From Neorhizobium sp. UBA3556 (GTDB lineage Bacteria; Pseudomonadota; Alphaproteobacteria; Rhizobiales; Rhizobiaceae), in assembly GCA_002376235.1 (NCBI GenBank), contig DFNX01000016.1:1364001-1428000 (forward strand): a stretch of DNA of 64,000 nucleotides, in the 5' to 3' direction. This document shows, in pieces, positions 37,041 to 43,839 of this stretch. Position 1 is the first letter of the stretch. Each line of letters opens with the position of its first letter. A program made the position numbers and the translations under genes. The notes beneath the pieces are model-generated. The model was not told the DNA's origin. It saw only the letters and a program-made list of their open reading frames with translations, and did not search any database.

Positions 37041-37156
37041 GTGTCCGAAGGCGACCCCCCGTCCCCCGCCCTACAAAGCTTTCGGACAACTCTTCAATCC
37101 CCCTCGAAGAGACGAGCCGGCTCGGTTTCCCAAGGAAACCGAGCCGGATCTGTTTT
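37041..37156 (+). ncRNA. Candidate EcfG-dependent small RNA with C-rich loops
   Basis: A transcript from the EcfG promoter would begin near 37040 and run about 115 bases. Three hairpins are visible. The first pairs 37042-37052 with 37078-37088 (11 bp, one wobble) around a 25-base loop dominated by C (CCCCCC, CCCCC and CCC runs). The second pairs CTCTTC (37090-37095) with GAAGAG (37106-37111) around AATCCCCCTC. The third is a 14-bp perfect stem, 37117-37130 with 37134-37147, followed by ATCTGTTTT. C-rich single-stranded loops are typical of small RNAs that bind Shine-Dalgarno regions, and GsrN of Caulobacter is a known stress-sigma-dependent C-rich RNA. Homology to GsrN is not claimed. Confidence 0.6.
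37117..37156 (+). terminator. Terminator of the candidate small RNA
   Basis: CCGGCTCGGTTTCC (37117-37130), CAA and GGAAACCGAGCCGG (37134-37147) form a perfect 14-bp stem followed by ATCTGTTTT on the plus strand. The minus-strand side lacks a T-run, so it works better for rightward transcription than for the kinase gene. A second small perfect hairpin, TGACGTC/GACGTCA (37156-37173), follows directly. Confidence 0.7.
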
Positions 37157-37233
37157 GACGTCACGAGACGTCAGCAGCTCCGCTCAAACATTCCTCACGA
37201 CAGCTTCGGATCATAAGTTGAGACGGCACAGCT

Positions 37234-38253
37234 TCATTCGCCGCCATGATCCAGCGGAAACCGCAGCTTGTAGCTGATGCCTTGATTGGAAATCACATAC
37301 TGCGCCTTGCCGTTGACTGAAGCAGGCACGACGCGCTCCAGAACGGTGCTGCCGAAATGGGCTTTCAAGCCCTCTTCCGTTGCATCCCGCGCATCCGACC
37401 CGCTCAACCTCTCGTCCCAGCTGATCTCGAGATAGTCATGTCCATCGGCATTCACCCGCGTCGAGGTAATGTCGATAGGTCGCCCGTTGCGCAAAAGCGA
37501 GCCATGGCTGACGGCATTGACGACAAGCTCATGCAGAGCCAGTCCCAGATGCAGCGAGGCATTCGGCGAAAGCAGCACATTGTCTCCGGAGATCTTCACC
37601 ATATGCCGGTTATCCGGCATGTATTTCTCCGTCTGCTGCCGCACGAGATCGAACAGATAGGCGCCACGCCAACTGGAATCGGTGATGAGGTCCTGGCTTT
37701 GCGACAGCGAATAAAGCCGCCCCCTGAACTTGTGCAGGAAGAGGTCGAGCGAACCCGAATAACGCGCCGTCTGCAAGGCGATGCTCTGGATAATCGCAAG
37801 CAGGTTCTTGGAACGGTGACTGACCTCGCGCAACAAGGCACGCAGCAGGCGTTCACGATGTCGCTCTTCCGAACGGTCGATGATCGTGGTGACGAGATGC
37901 AGGCCGCCGGACTGGAATTCTACTGCTTGAACGCGGAACTCAAAAATCTGGTCGGAACCGACTGTAACCTCGACATGGCCCTTCTTGCCGCTTTCCTTCA
38001 TACCTTGCTTGAGCGTGAGAAGCTTGGACGCAACGTCCTCGCCGAAGAGTGCAGCATCGGAAGGAGCCACGACATCTGCGAGCGCCCATACGTCGGGCAA
38101 ATTGGCGAGGTAGAGATAGTCCAGCGCCTTGTTCTGAATGATGATGCTCGCGCCGAGGTCGATGAGCGCGGGCATGAAAAAATCCCGCAGCTTGTCATCA
38201 CTCTGACCAGCGTGCTGCCATGTCAGCGGATGCGCCAATCTTTGCCACTCCAT
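37234..38253 (-). CDS. HWE-family sensor histidine kinase (PhyK-like)
   Basis: This soluble kinase of 339 residues has an N-terminal PAS-like sensor region and then an HWE dimerisation/phosphotransfer domain with the phospho-acceptor His146 in LLREVSHRSKNLLAIIQSIA. The ATPase domain has the N-box GLALHELVVNAVSHGSL and the WxE motif ISWDERLSG. An in-frame TAG directly precedes the ATG at 38253. Its position beside phyR, nepR and ecfG suggests that it phosphorylates PhyR, as HWE/HisKA_2 kinases do in the alphaproteobacterial general stress response; the partner is inferred. Confidence 0.88.
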   Translation of the reverse strand: MEWQRLAHPLTWQHAGQSDDKLRDFFMPALIDLGASIIIQNKALDYLYLANLPDVWALADVVAPSDAALFGEDVASKLLTLKQGMKESGKKGHVEVTVGSDQIFEFRVQAVEFQSGGLHLVTTIIDRSEERHRERLLRALLREVSHRSKNLLAIIQSIALQTARYSGSLDLFLHKFRGRLYSLSQSQDLITDSSWRGAYLFDLVRQQTEKYMPDNRHMVKISGDNVLLSPNASLHLGLALHELVVNAVSHGSLLRNGRPIDITSTRVNADGHDYLEISWDERLSGSDARDATEEGLKAHFGSTVLERVVPASVNGKAQYVISNQGISYKLRFPLDHGGE

Positions 38254-38559
38254 CTACCGCTTCATCCGTAAACGCCCCGATGGCAGCGCCGGATGCTCGT
38301 GTTTCTATCTTGAGGACCGCCCAACTGATGCAACAGCCGAGCGGGTCCAAAATGCGTGGCGTGATGAAGACGGACGGGTGCCTCTGCTTCGTACGCGCCG
38401 GTCCGGAGCCTCAGGCACCGGCACCCGCAGTGTCAGACCATCATTAAGAATAGGCACAGGACGGCGAAAACAAGGGGTAACAGACCGCCTGAGCGGACTT
38501 GCCACAACCTTGTCTTCGTAATTTTGTTCCAGCCGCATTCAGGGCGAAGGCCTCACCGC
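38254..38559 (-). promoter_or_regulatory. Kinase-phyR intergenic region with a near-consensus EcfG element
   Basis: These 306 bases carry no convincing ORF. On the minus strand GGAAC (38530-38526), 16 bases and GGTT (38509-38506) match the EcfG consensus except for one base of the -10. If used, the kinase transcript would have a leader of about 245 bases. The element starts 30 bases after the phyR stop. Confidence 0.4.
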
Positions 38560-39354
38560 TCACGCAGCCGCCTTCACCGCTTCGTTGAAGAACAGCGCCT
38601 GGCTGATCAGCGCCTTCACCATGTCCGGGTTGAACGGCTTGGTGACGAGGAACGCCGGTTCCGGACGTTCGCCGGTCAGAAGCCTTTCCGGGAACGCGGT
38701 AATGAAGATGACCGGAACGCTGGACGTCTTGAGAATCTCGTTGACCGCATCGATGCCGGAGCTTCCATCCGCCAGCTGAATGTCGGCGAGAACCATCTTC
38801 GGCTGCGAAGACTGGAAGAGCGATACCGCTTCCTTGTGGGTGCGGGCAATGCCGGTCACGCGATGACCGAGATCCTGAACCATCTGCTCGATATCGAGCG
38901 CGATCAGCGGCTCGTCTTCAATGATCATGATATCGGTCGCAACCTGGCGGGAAATCTCGCGGGACGCTTCGTCGAGAAGCTTGTTCACATCCACAACGCT
39001 GATATCCAGCACCTCTGCGGCTTCCTCGGGCGTAAAGCCTTCGACGGAAATCAGCAGGAAAGCGTGCCTTGCCTGAGAAGGAATATTCGAAAGGTTGAGA
39101 GCCGCACGCTGTTCCCATGCAAACGGGGATTCGATCGGCCTGATCTCTATGGATGTGGAACCAAAAATCGCGACGAAGAGTTTATAAAGCGAAACGCGAT
39201 CCTTTGAGCTTTCCGGAAAAATGGAAACATCGGCGATCAGCGCTTCCAGAACGGCCGCCACATAAGCGTCTCCTGACGTCTGCGATCCGGTTACCGCTCG
39301 GGCATACCGACGCAGATACGGAAGGTGAGACGCAACGCGCGTGGTGAGTGACAT
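38560..39354 (-). CDS. phyR: General stress response regulator PhyR
   Basis: This 264-residue anti-anti-sigma factor has an N-terminal sigma-like domain (SHLPYLRRYARAVTGSQTSGDAYV, then the sigma4-like SQARHAFLLISVEGFTPEEAAEVLDISVVDVNKLL) and a C-terminal receiver with the phospho-acceptor Asp191 in VLADIQLADGSSG. On phosphorylation the sigma-like domain binds NepR and releases EcfG. ATG 39354 has GGGGAG upstream; longer readings run across the promoter. It is divergent from nepR-ecfG and preceded by an exact EcfG promoter, giving positive feedback. Confidence 0.95.
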   Translation of the reverse strand: MSLTTRVASHLPYLRRYARAVTGSQTSGDAYVAAVLEALIADVSIFPESSKDRVSLYKLFVAIFGSTSIEIRPIESPFAWEQRAALNLSNIPSQARHAFLLISVEGFTPEEAAEVLDISVVDVNKLLDEASREISRQVATDIMIIEDEPLIALDIEQMVQDLGHRVTGIARTHKEAVSLFQSSQPKMVLADIQLADGSSGIDAVNEILKTSSVPVIFITAFPERLLTGERPEPAFLVTKPFNPDMVKALISQALFFNEAVKAAA

Positions 39355-39397
39355 ACAAATTCTCCCCTGGGCCCTGTTGGGCAATTGACGCTGGATT

Positions 39398-39422
39398 AAC
39401 GTGGGTGATGAAAATAAGTTCC
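39398..39422 (-). promoter_or_regulatory. EcfG-type promoter of phyR
   Basis: On the minus strand GGAAC (39422-39418), 16 bases and CGTT (39401-39398) match the EcfG consensus exactly. The distance to the phyR start codon is about 45 bases. Confidence 0.85.
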
Positions 39423-39429
39423 GCAAGAC

Positions 39430-39454
39430 GGAACTTTTTTTAAACTCAAGCATT
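39430..39454 (+). promoter_or_regulatory. EcfG-type promoter of nepR-ecfG
   Basis: GGAAC (39430-39434), 16 bases and CATT (39451-39454) match the EcfG consensus with one change in the -10. Its GGAAC and that of the divergent phyR promoter form an inverted pair, GTTCC-N7-GGAAC, so both -35 elements lie on one short stretch. Confidence 0.65.
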
Positions 39455-39489
39455 TTCCGATAGACAATTTGCAAGCAGGCGCCCGCGTG

Positions 39490-39714
39490 ATGAGTGACGA
39501 GACCAGAAAAAAGCAGGATATGACCACAACACAGCCCTCACACATAAAGCCAGGCACGGTTGCCCCGAACGCTTCGATCTCTCGAAAGCTGAAGGAATTC
39601 TATGACGCCGTGCAGGAAGAAGGCATTCCAGATCGTTTCCTCGACCTGCTTGAGCGGCTGGAGGCCGCCGAAAACGCTCAGAAGGTTCAAGCCAAGGCGG
39701 TGGATGCAAAATGA
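39490..39714 (+). CDS. nepR: Anti-sigma factor NepR
   Basis: This small protein of 74 residues has the conserved NepR core ASISRKLKEFYDAVQEEGIPDRFLDLLERLE near residues 30-60. It holds EcfG inactive until phosphorylated PhyR binds it. ATG 39490 is chosen; the Shine-Dalgarno is weak, and ATG 39520 would give a 64-residue form that still has the whole core. The stop overlaps the ecfG start in ATGA, so the anti-sigma and sigma factors are translationally coupled. Confidence 0.92.
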   Translation: MSDETRKKQDMTTTQPSHIKPGTVAPNASISRKLKEFYDAVQEEGIPDRFLDLLERLEAAENAQKVQAKAVDAK

Positions 39715-40292
39715 GCACCCAAGCCGAGTCTACCAAGGCTGATCAGGACGACCGCGTCTTCAAGCGCGATCTCCTTGCATCACTGCCCAATCTGCGCGCC
39801 TTCGCTGTTTCCCTGACCGGTCGCCACGACAAGGCGGACGATCTCGTCCAAGATACGATCATGAAGGCCTGGGCCAACCAGAAGAGCTTCACAGCCGGCA
39901 CCAATATGCGCGCTTGGTTGTTCACCATCCTGCGCAACGAATTCTACAGCCAGATGCGCAAGCGCGGCCGCGAAGTGCAGGATAGCGACGGCCTGTTCTC
40001 CGAACGCTTCTCCGTGCATCCCGAACAATACGGCCGCCTCGACCTTCAGGATTTCCGCGAGGCGCTCGACAAGCTTCCGGAAGACCAGCGCGAAGCGATC
40101 GTTCTCGTTGGTGCGGCCGGCTTCGCCTATGAAGAAGCCGCCGAAATCTGCGGCTGCGCCGTCGGCACGATCAAGAGCCGCGTCTCCCGCGCCCGCACCC
40201 GCCTGCAAGAACTGCTCGGCGTTTCCGGCGAAAGCGACTACGGCCCGGATGCCGGAGATGCCGCCATTACGGCACGAGCATTCGGCAGCTGA
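39711..40292 (+). CDS. ecfG: ECF sigma factor EcfG (general stress response)
   Basis: This sigma factor of the ECF15/EcfG group has 193 residues. Region 2 is LPNLRAFAVSLTGRHDKADDLVQDTIMKAWANQ and region 4 is ALDKLPEDQREAIVLVGAAGFAYEEAAEICGCAVGTIKSRVSRARTRL. It directs RNA polymerase to GGAAC-N16-CGTT promoters, several of which occur in this locus. It is cotranscribed with nepR and followed by a strong terminator. Confidence 0.95.
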   Translation: MSTQAESTKADQDDRVFKRDLLASLPNLRAFAVSLTGRHDKADDLVQDTIMKAWANQKSFTAGTNMRAWLFTILRNEFYSQMRKRGREVQDSDGLFSERFSVHPEQYGRLDLQDFREALDKLPEDQREAIVLVGAAGFAYEEAAEICGCAVGTIKSRVSRARTRLQELLGVSGESDYGPDAGDAAITARAFGS

Positions 40293-40321
40293 GCTCCATC
40301 AGCCCATCATCATCGAGAAAG

Positions 40322-40346
40322 GCCGCCTCCGGGCGGCTTTTTTTTT
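40322..40346 (+). terminator. Rho-independent terminator of nepR-ecfG
   Basis: GCCGCC (40322-40327), TCCG and GGCGGC (40332-40337) form a stem followed by nine T (40338-40346), 30 bases after the ecfG stop. Confidence 0.9.
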
Positions 40347-40402
40347 GCTTGGGCTGTCTTTCTCGCCGGGAGATCCGGACGCCCGGCCTCTCGTTTGTGG
40401 CC

Positions 40403-40552
40403 TGCCCCTTCACCCTAACCCTCTCCCCGCATGCGGGGAGAAAGGGGACGTGCTCCCCGTTTAGGTGCTAGAGAAAAGCGCAGGCGTTACGGCGATCGTC
40501 CTTCTCCCCGTCATATAACGGAGAGAAGGTGCCCGCAGGCGGATGAGGGGCA
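40403..40552. repeat. RIME-like intergenic palindromic repeat, copy 1
   Basis: This 150-base element begins TGCCCCTTCACCCTAACC and ends GGATGAGGGGCA, so its ends are imperfect inverted repeats. It contains two internal palindromes (CTCCCCGCATGCGGGGAG and a CCTTCTCCCCGT...GAGAGAAGG arm pair). A second copy lies at 43672-43813 in the same orientation. It resembles the RIME family of rhizobial mosaic elements; no coding capacity is apparent. Confidence 0.8.
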
Positions 40553-40626
40553 AGCGGCAAACTCTTTTTCTCCAAGAATCCAAGCCGAACCCAAAACTTC
40601 CCCACTCAACCATCATCCAAAAACCC

Positions 40627-40657
40627 AAAAAAAAGCCGCCCGAAACCTCCGAGCGGC
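40627..40657 (-). terminator. Rho-independent terminator of the minus-strand membrane operon
   Basis: On the minus strand GCCGCTCG and CGGGCGGC pair over 8 bp (one wobble), followed by eight T (40634-40627). It lies about 29 bases after the stop of the gene ending at 40686. Confidence 0.87.
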
Positions 40658-40685
40658 CTTTCACCTTACAAACCCTGCGAAAACC

Positions 40686-41138
40686 TCACTCCGCCGGCGG
40701 TGGTCCCTGCCTCCGCCCGCTGCCGCCTTTCGTCGCGAGAAAGCCAAGTCCACCGGCAACGGCGAGCAACATGAGCGGCTTCGACTTCATCAGCAGCGGC
40801 AGCGCCGAAACGGCTGCGGTCATTGCTAGCGCGCGTTGGCTGTTAGCAGCCGCCTCGCGACGCTTCCGCCGCCCTTCGGCTGCATTCATCATCATCACGA
40901 TGGCGATCATGAACAGCGCCATGACGATCATGCCGCCGGCGATGACTAACATCGCGATCGGGAGACCCCAACGCTCGCCCAGATGAATGGCGAGTGCCGC
41001 AACCAGCAGACCATAGGCGGTCCACAAAAATGCAGCCGCGATCCCGTAAAGGATCGCGTTGCGTCTGATCTTGCGTTTCATCGCTGCCACATCCGTCGCG
41101 ATGAAGGATGCGATCAGCGGTCCCAGTGCGGTCAGCAT
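40686..41138 (-). CDS. Phage-holin-family-like membrane protein
   Basis: This 150-residue protein has two adjacent membrane helices (NAILYGIAAAFLWTAYGLLVAALAIHL and IAMLVIAGGMIVMALFMIAIVMM), a basic linker and a third hydrophobic stretch near the C-terminus (PLMLLAVAGGLGFLATKGG). It resembles holin-superfamily (Actino-bacterial type) or DUF1469-like envelope proteins often found with YqjD/ElaB homologues. It is six bases downstream of the DUF883 gene and shares its EcfG promoter. No function is proven. Confidence 0.75.
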   Translation of the reverse strand: MLTALGPLIASFIATDVAAMKRKIRRNAILYGIAAAFLWTAYGLLVAALAIHLGERWGLPIAMLVIAGGMIVMALFMIAIVMMMNAAEGRRKRREAAANSQRALAMTAAVSALPLLMKSKPLMLLAVAGGLGFLATKGGSGRRQGPPPAE

Positions 41139-41144
41139 TCAGGA

Positions 41145-41738
41145 TCAACGGCGCGACAGGAGGGCAAACAGGAAGCCGACGCCAGCCGCAATCGCCACCG
41201 ACTGGATCGGATTGGCGCGGATCTGGCCTTCGAGATCACGCTCCCAGGTCAGCGCCTGGTTCTTCGCGGCTTCGGCAATCTGGTAAGAGGCATCCGTTGC
41301 CTCGGCTGCGGCGCGCCGCGCCTTGCTCTTCACTTCGGAGGCCTTTTCATTGCCGACGGCAGCAACCGTCTTGGCAAGCGCTGCGATATCCTCGCGCAGC
41401 TGCTCCAGCTGTACTTCGATATCCTTGGAGGATGCGGCAGAGCCGGTGCGCGAAAATTCGGTCGTCGTGGAGGTGGATGCGGGCATGACGGTCTCCTGTT
41501 TGATCATTGTCGATTTTGCTGCGGGCGATGCCTTGGTTTTGCGCGGGACACGTTTGGGGGCGGCCGTCTTGACGGTCTCCTTGACTGCGTCGGTCTTGAG
41601 GGGCTTGGCCGCTGAACGCTTGGTACGCGCCTTTGTTTCAGGCGCCCGGGCAACGCTATCTGCTGGCGCGGACGAGGCCGGCTGAGGAGCCTTTTTACGG
41701 GTTCTCGTAGCCTTGGGCTTTTCAGCAATATCGTTCAA
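41145..41738 (-). CDS. DUF883 (ElaB/YqjD-like) membrane-anchored protein with basic N-terminal extension
   Basis: The C-terminal half is a coiled-coil (IEVQLEQLREDIAALAKTVAAVG ... KSKARRAAAEATD) ending in a glycine-rich membrane anchor (IQSVAIAAGVGFLFALLSRR), as in ElaB/YqjD proteins. In enterobacteria these are stationary-phase proteins that tether ribosomes to the membrane. The first 95 or so residues are a low-complexity Lys/Ala/Pro/Thr extension not found in the short family members. An exact EcfG promoter lies upstream, so it should be stress-induced. Confidence 0.82.
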   Translation of the reverse strand: MNDIAEKPKATRTRKKAPQPASSAPADSVARAPETKARTKRSAAKPLKTDAVKETVKTAAPKRVPRKTKASPAAKSTMIKQETVMPASTSTTTEFSRTGSAASSKDIEVQLEQLREDIAALAKTVAAVGNEKASEVKSKARRAAAEATDASYQIAEAAKNQALTWERDLEGQIRANPIQSVAIAAGVGFLFALLSRR

Positions 41739-41804
41739 TCGATAACTCCCCTACCCGCCGTTCACGGCAACACAAAACCTGCATGCCAATGGCTGCAGGC
41801 ACTC

Positions 41805-41829
41805 AACGTGAAAACGCAGGGTTTGTTCC
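41805..41829 (-). promoter_or_regulatory. EcfG-type promoter of the DUF883/holin-like operon
   Basis: On the minus strand GGAAC (41829-41825), 16 bases and CGTT (41808-41805) match the EcfG consensus exactly. The expected leader to the ATG at 41738 is about 60 bases. Confidence 0.85.
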
Positions 41830-41859
41830 AATCCTTGGACGGCAAAAACCGAGAAAGTC

Positions 41860-42684
41860 TCAGGCAGACTTTGTTCTCGGATCAAGCATGTCGCGCAGCC
41901 CGTCGCCGAGCATGTTGAGGCCCAGCACAGCCAGTGCGATCGCCATGCCTGGCAGGATCGCAAGCCACGGCGCCTGACCGAAAAACGTCTGGCTGTCGGC
42001 CAGCATCCGCCCCCATGTCGGCGCCGGTGGCGGCATGCCGAGACCCAAAAACGAGAGACCAGCTTCGGTCAGGATCGCCAGACCAAGCTGGATCGTCACC
42101 TGAACGATGATCTGGTTGGAAATGTTCGGCAGGATATGCACCAGCGTGATCGTCGCCTTCGACCGGCCGATCCCGACCGCCGCCGTCACATAATCCCGCG
42201 CCCAGATCTGTTTCGCCCCGGCAAGTGTGAGCCGAGCGAAGACCGGCACCATGAACACCGCAATCGCGATGATCGCGGTAAACCGCCCCGAACCGAGAAA
42301 GGCGCCGAGCATCATCGCCGACAGGATCGGCGGCACGGCAAAGATGATGTCGCAACCGCGCATCACGATCAGTTCCAGCCAGCCGCGCCGCATGGCAACG
42401 ATGACGCCGACCGCCGATCCGCCTGTCGCCCCGATCGCCACCGCCAGGAACGAGGTCGACAGCGAGTTCCACGCCCCGACCATCAACATCGAGGTCACGT
42501 CGCGCCCGAACTGATCGGTGCCGAGCAAACCACCGGGCCCGAGCGGCGGCTTCAATCGCTGCACGATATTCATCTTCGATGGCAGCGACGGTGTCCAGAC
42601 CAGCGACAGCAGCGCCACACCAACAAGCGTAAGCGTGACCAAAAGTCCGATCAGCAACACGGGACGGCGCAGCATACCGGCCAT
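41860..42684 (-). CDS. Peptide ABC transporter permease (DppC type)
   Basis: This 274-residue permease starts MAGMLRRPVLLIGLL and contains GTDQFGRDVTSMLMVGAWNSLS and the EAA loop YVTAAVGIGRSKATITLVHILPNISNQ. Its ATG overlaps the stop of the upstream permease by one base (TGATG). The reading frame stays open far upstream to 43431, but that part is a shadow of the other permease. It is the last gene of the second peptide system. Confidence 0.9.
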   Translation of the reverse strand: MAGMLRRPVLLIGLLVTLTLVGVALLSLVWTPSLPSKMNIVQRLKPPLGPGGLLGTDQFGRDVTSMLMVGAWNSLSTSFLAVAIGATGGSAVGVIVAMRRGWLELIVMRGCDIIFAVPPILSAMMLGAFLGSGRFTAIIAIAVFMVPVFARLTLAGAKQIWARDYVTAAVGIGRSKATITLVHILPNISNQIIVQVTIQLGLAILTEAGLSFLGLGMPPPAPTWGRMLADSQTFFGQAPWLAILPGMAIALAVLGLNMLGDGLRDMLDPRTKSA

Positions 42685-43631
42685 CACGTCGCCACCCGCA
42701 GTCTCGGATCGATCACCAGATAAGCGAGATCGACGAGGAAATTCATGATGATCACGAGGCCTGAGAAGAACAGCACCACATCCTGCATCACGATGATATC
42801 GCGCTGCGACAGAGCCTGCAGCGCCAGCCGCCCGAGGCCCGGCAGGTTGAAGACGTTCTCCACCAGCACCGCGCCGGCAATCAGAAAGGTGAACTGCAGC
42901 CCGATCATGGTAACGACCGGGATCAGCGCGTTCGGCAAAGCATGCCGCCAGACCGCCGCCTTGTCGCTCAAACCCTTGGCGCGGGCGGTACGAACGAAAT
43001 CCTCGCCCATCACGTCCAGCACCGCGCTGCGCGCCACCCGCGTCAACACACCCGCCTGCGGCAGCGCCAGCGCGATTGCCGGCATCAACAGCGCGGCAAA
43101 CCCTGCCCAAAACCCCGCATTCCAACCCGGAAACCCACCGGCCGGCATCCAGCCGAGCTTGGTCGAAAAGGCGATAATCAACAGCAACCCTACCCAGAAG
43201 GCCGGCACCGCGATCGAGACATAGGAAAACGCCCCAGCGATATAATCGAAAACGCCATTGTGCCTGCGCGCCGCCGCAACGCCGAGCGGCACGGCGATCG
43301 CAACAGACATGACCACAGCCATCAACGCTAAGGGCAGCGTCACCGCCAACCGCTCGACGATCAGCCCCGCAACGGGAACGCCATAGGTATAGGATTGCCC
43401 GAGATCGCCCTGCAGCACACCGACAAGCCATGCGAAATATCGAACGACAAGCGGCTCATCCAGCCCCATTTGGGCCTTGAGCGCCGCCAACGTCTCCGGC
43501 GTCGCCGAAGTCCCAAGCATGATCGCCGCCGGGTCACCGGGCAAAAGGTTCATGACGGTGAAGATCAGCAGAGAGACGACGATGAGCGTGACGATCAGGC
43601 TGACGAGACGGCGGATGAGGATGGAGATCAT
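42684..43631 (-). CDS. Peptide ABC transporter permease (DppB type)
   Basis: This permease is of about 315 residues, opening MISILIRRLVSLIVTLIVVSLLIFTVMNLLPGDPA. It has the EAA-loop region FVRTARAKGLSDKAAVWRHALPNALIPVVTM. ATG 43631 is preferred over an upstream GTG at 43649. It is separated from its binding protein by about 210 bases that contain a RIME-like repeat. Confidence 0.9.
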   Translation of the reverse strand: MISILIRRLVSLIVTLIVVSLLIFTVMNLLPGDPAAIMLGTSATPETLAALKAQMGLDEPLVVRYFAWLVGVLQGDLGQSYTYGVPVAGLIVERLAVTLPLALMAVVMSVAIAVPLGVAAARRHNGVFDYIAGAFSYVSIAVPAFWVGLLLIIAFSTKLGWMPAGGFPGWNAGFWAGFAALLMPAIALALPQAGVLTRVARSAVLDVMGEDFVRTARAKGLSDKAAVWRHALPNALIPVVTMIGLQFTFLIAGAVLVENVFNLPGLGRLALQALSQRDIIVMQDVVLFFSGLVIIMNFLVDLAYLVIDPRLRVAT

Positions 43632-43671
43632 CAGATGCTGCGCCCCCACCTGCCATCGGTGACTCTGCGAA

Positions 43672-43813
43672 TGCCCCTCACCCTAACTCTCTCCCCGTAA
43701 ACGGGGCGAGGGAACGTGCCACGCTCAACGTTAGACAAAGACGGAAACCTCGCGGCTTGGTCCCTTCTCCCCGTCAGAACGGTCAGAAGGTGCCGGCAGG
43801 CGGATGAGGGGCA
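43672..43813. repeat. RIME-like intergenic palindromic repeat, copy 2
   Basis: This 142-base element has the same order of blocks as copy 1: TGCCCCTCACCCTAACTC at the left, CTCCCCGTAAACGGGG inside, then CCTTCTCCCCGTCAGAACGG, and CAGGCGGATGAGGGGCA at the right. It is inserted between a binding-protein gene and its permease gene within an operon. Confidence 0.8.
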
Positions 43814-43839
43814 AGCCCCGAATGCCAACGTAATGCCCC

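Noticed and set aside
37117..37173. Hairpins as simply the terminator of the kinase gene
   Set aside because: On the minus strand no T-run follows the 14-bp stem, whereas TGTTTT follows it on the plus strand; this favours rightward termination, though a dual role is not excluded.
36923..37216. 97-codon ORF across the permease/kinase intergenic region
   Set aside because: It runs through two strong hairpins and an EcfG promoter, has no ribosome site and has arginine/serine-rich low-quality sequence. The structured RNA reading explains the region better.
38305..38538. 77-codon minus-strand ORF between kinase and phyR
   Set aside because: It is rich in Arg/Ser/Pro, has no family pattern, and begins on top of the candidate EcfG -35.
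42685..43431. N-terminal extension of the permease gene that ends at 41860
   Set aside because: The frame stays open, but this part is out of frame over the upstream permease, is Arg/Cys/Gly-rich and lacks membrane helices; the real start is 42684.
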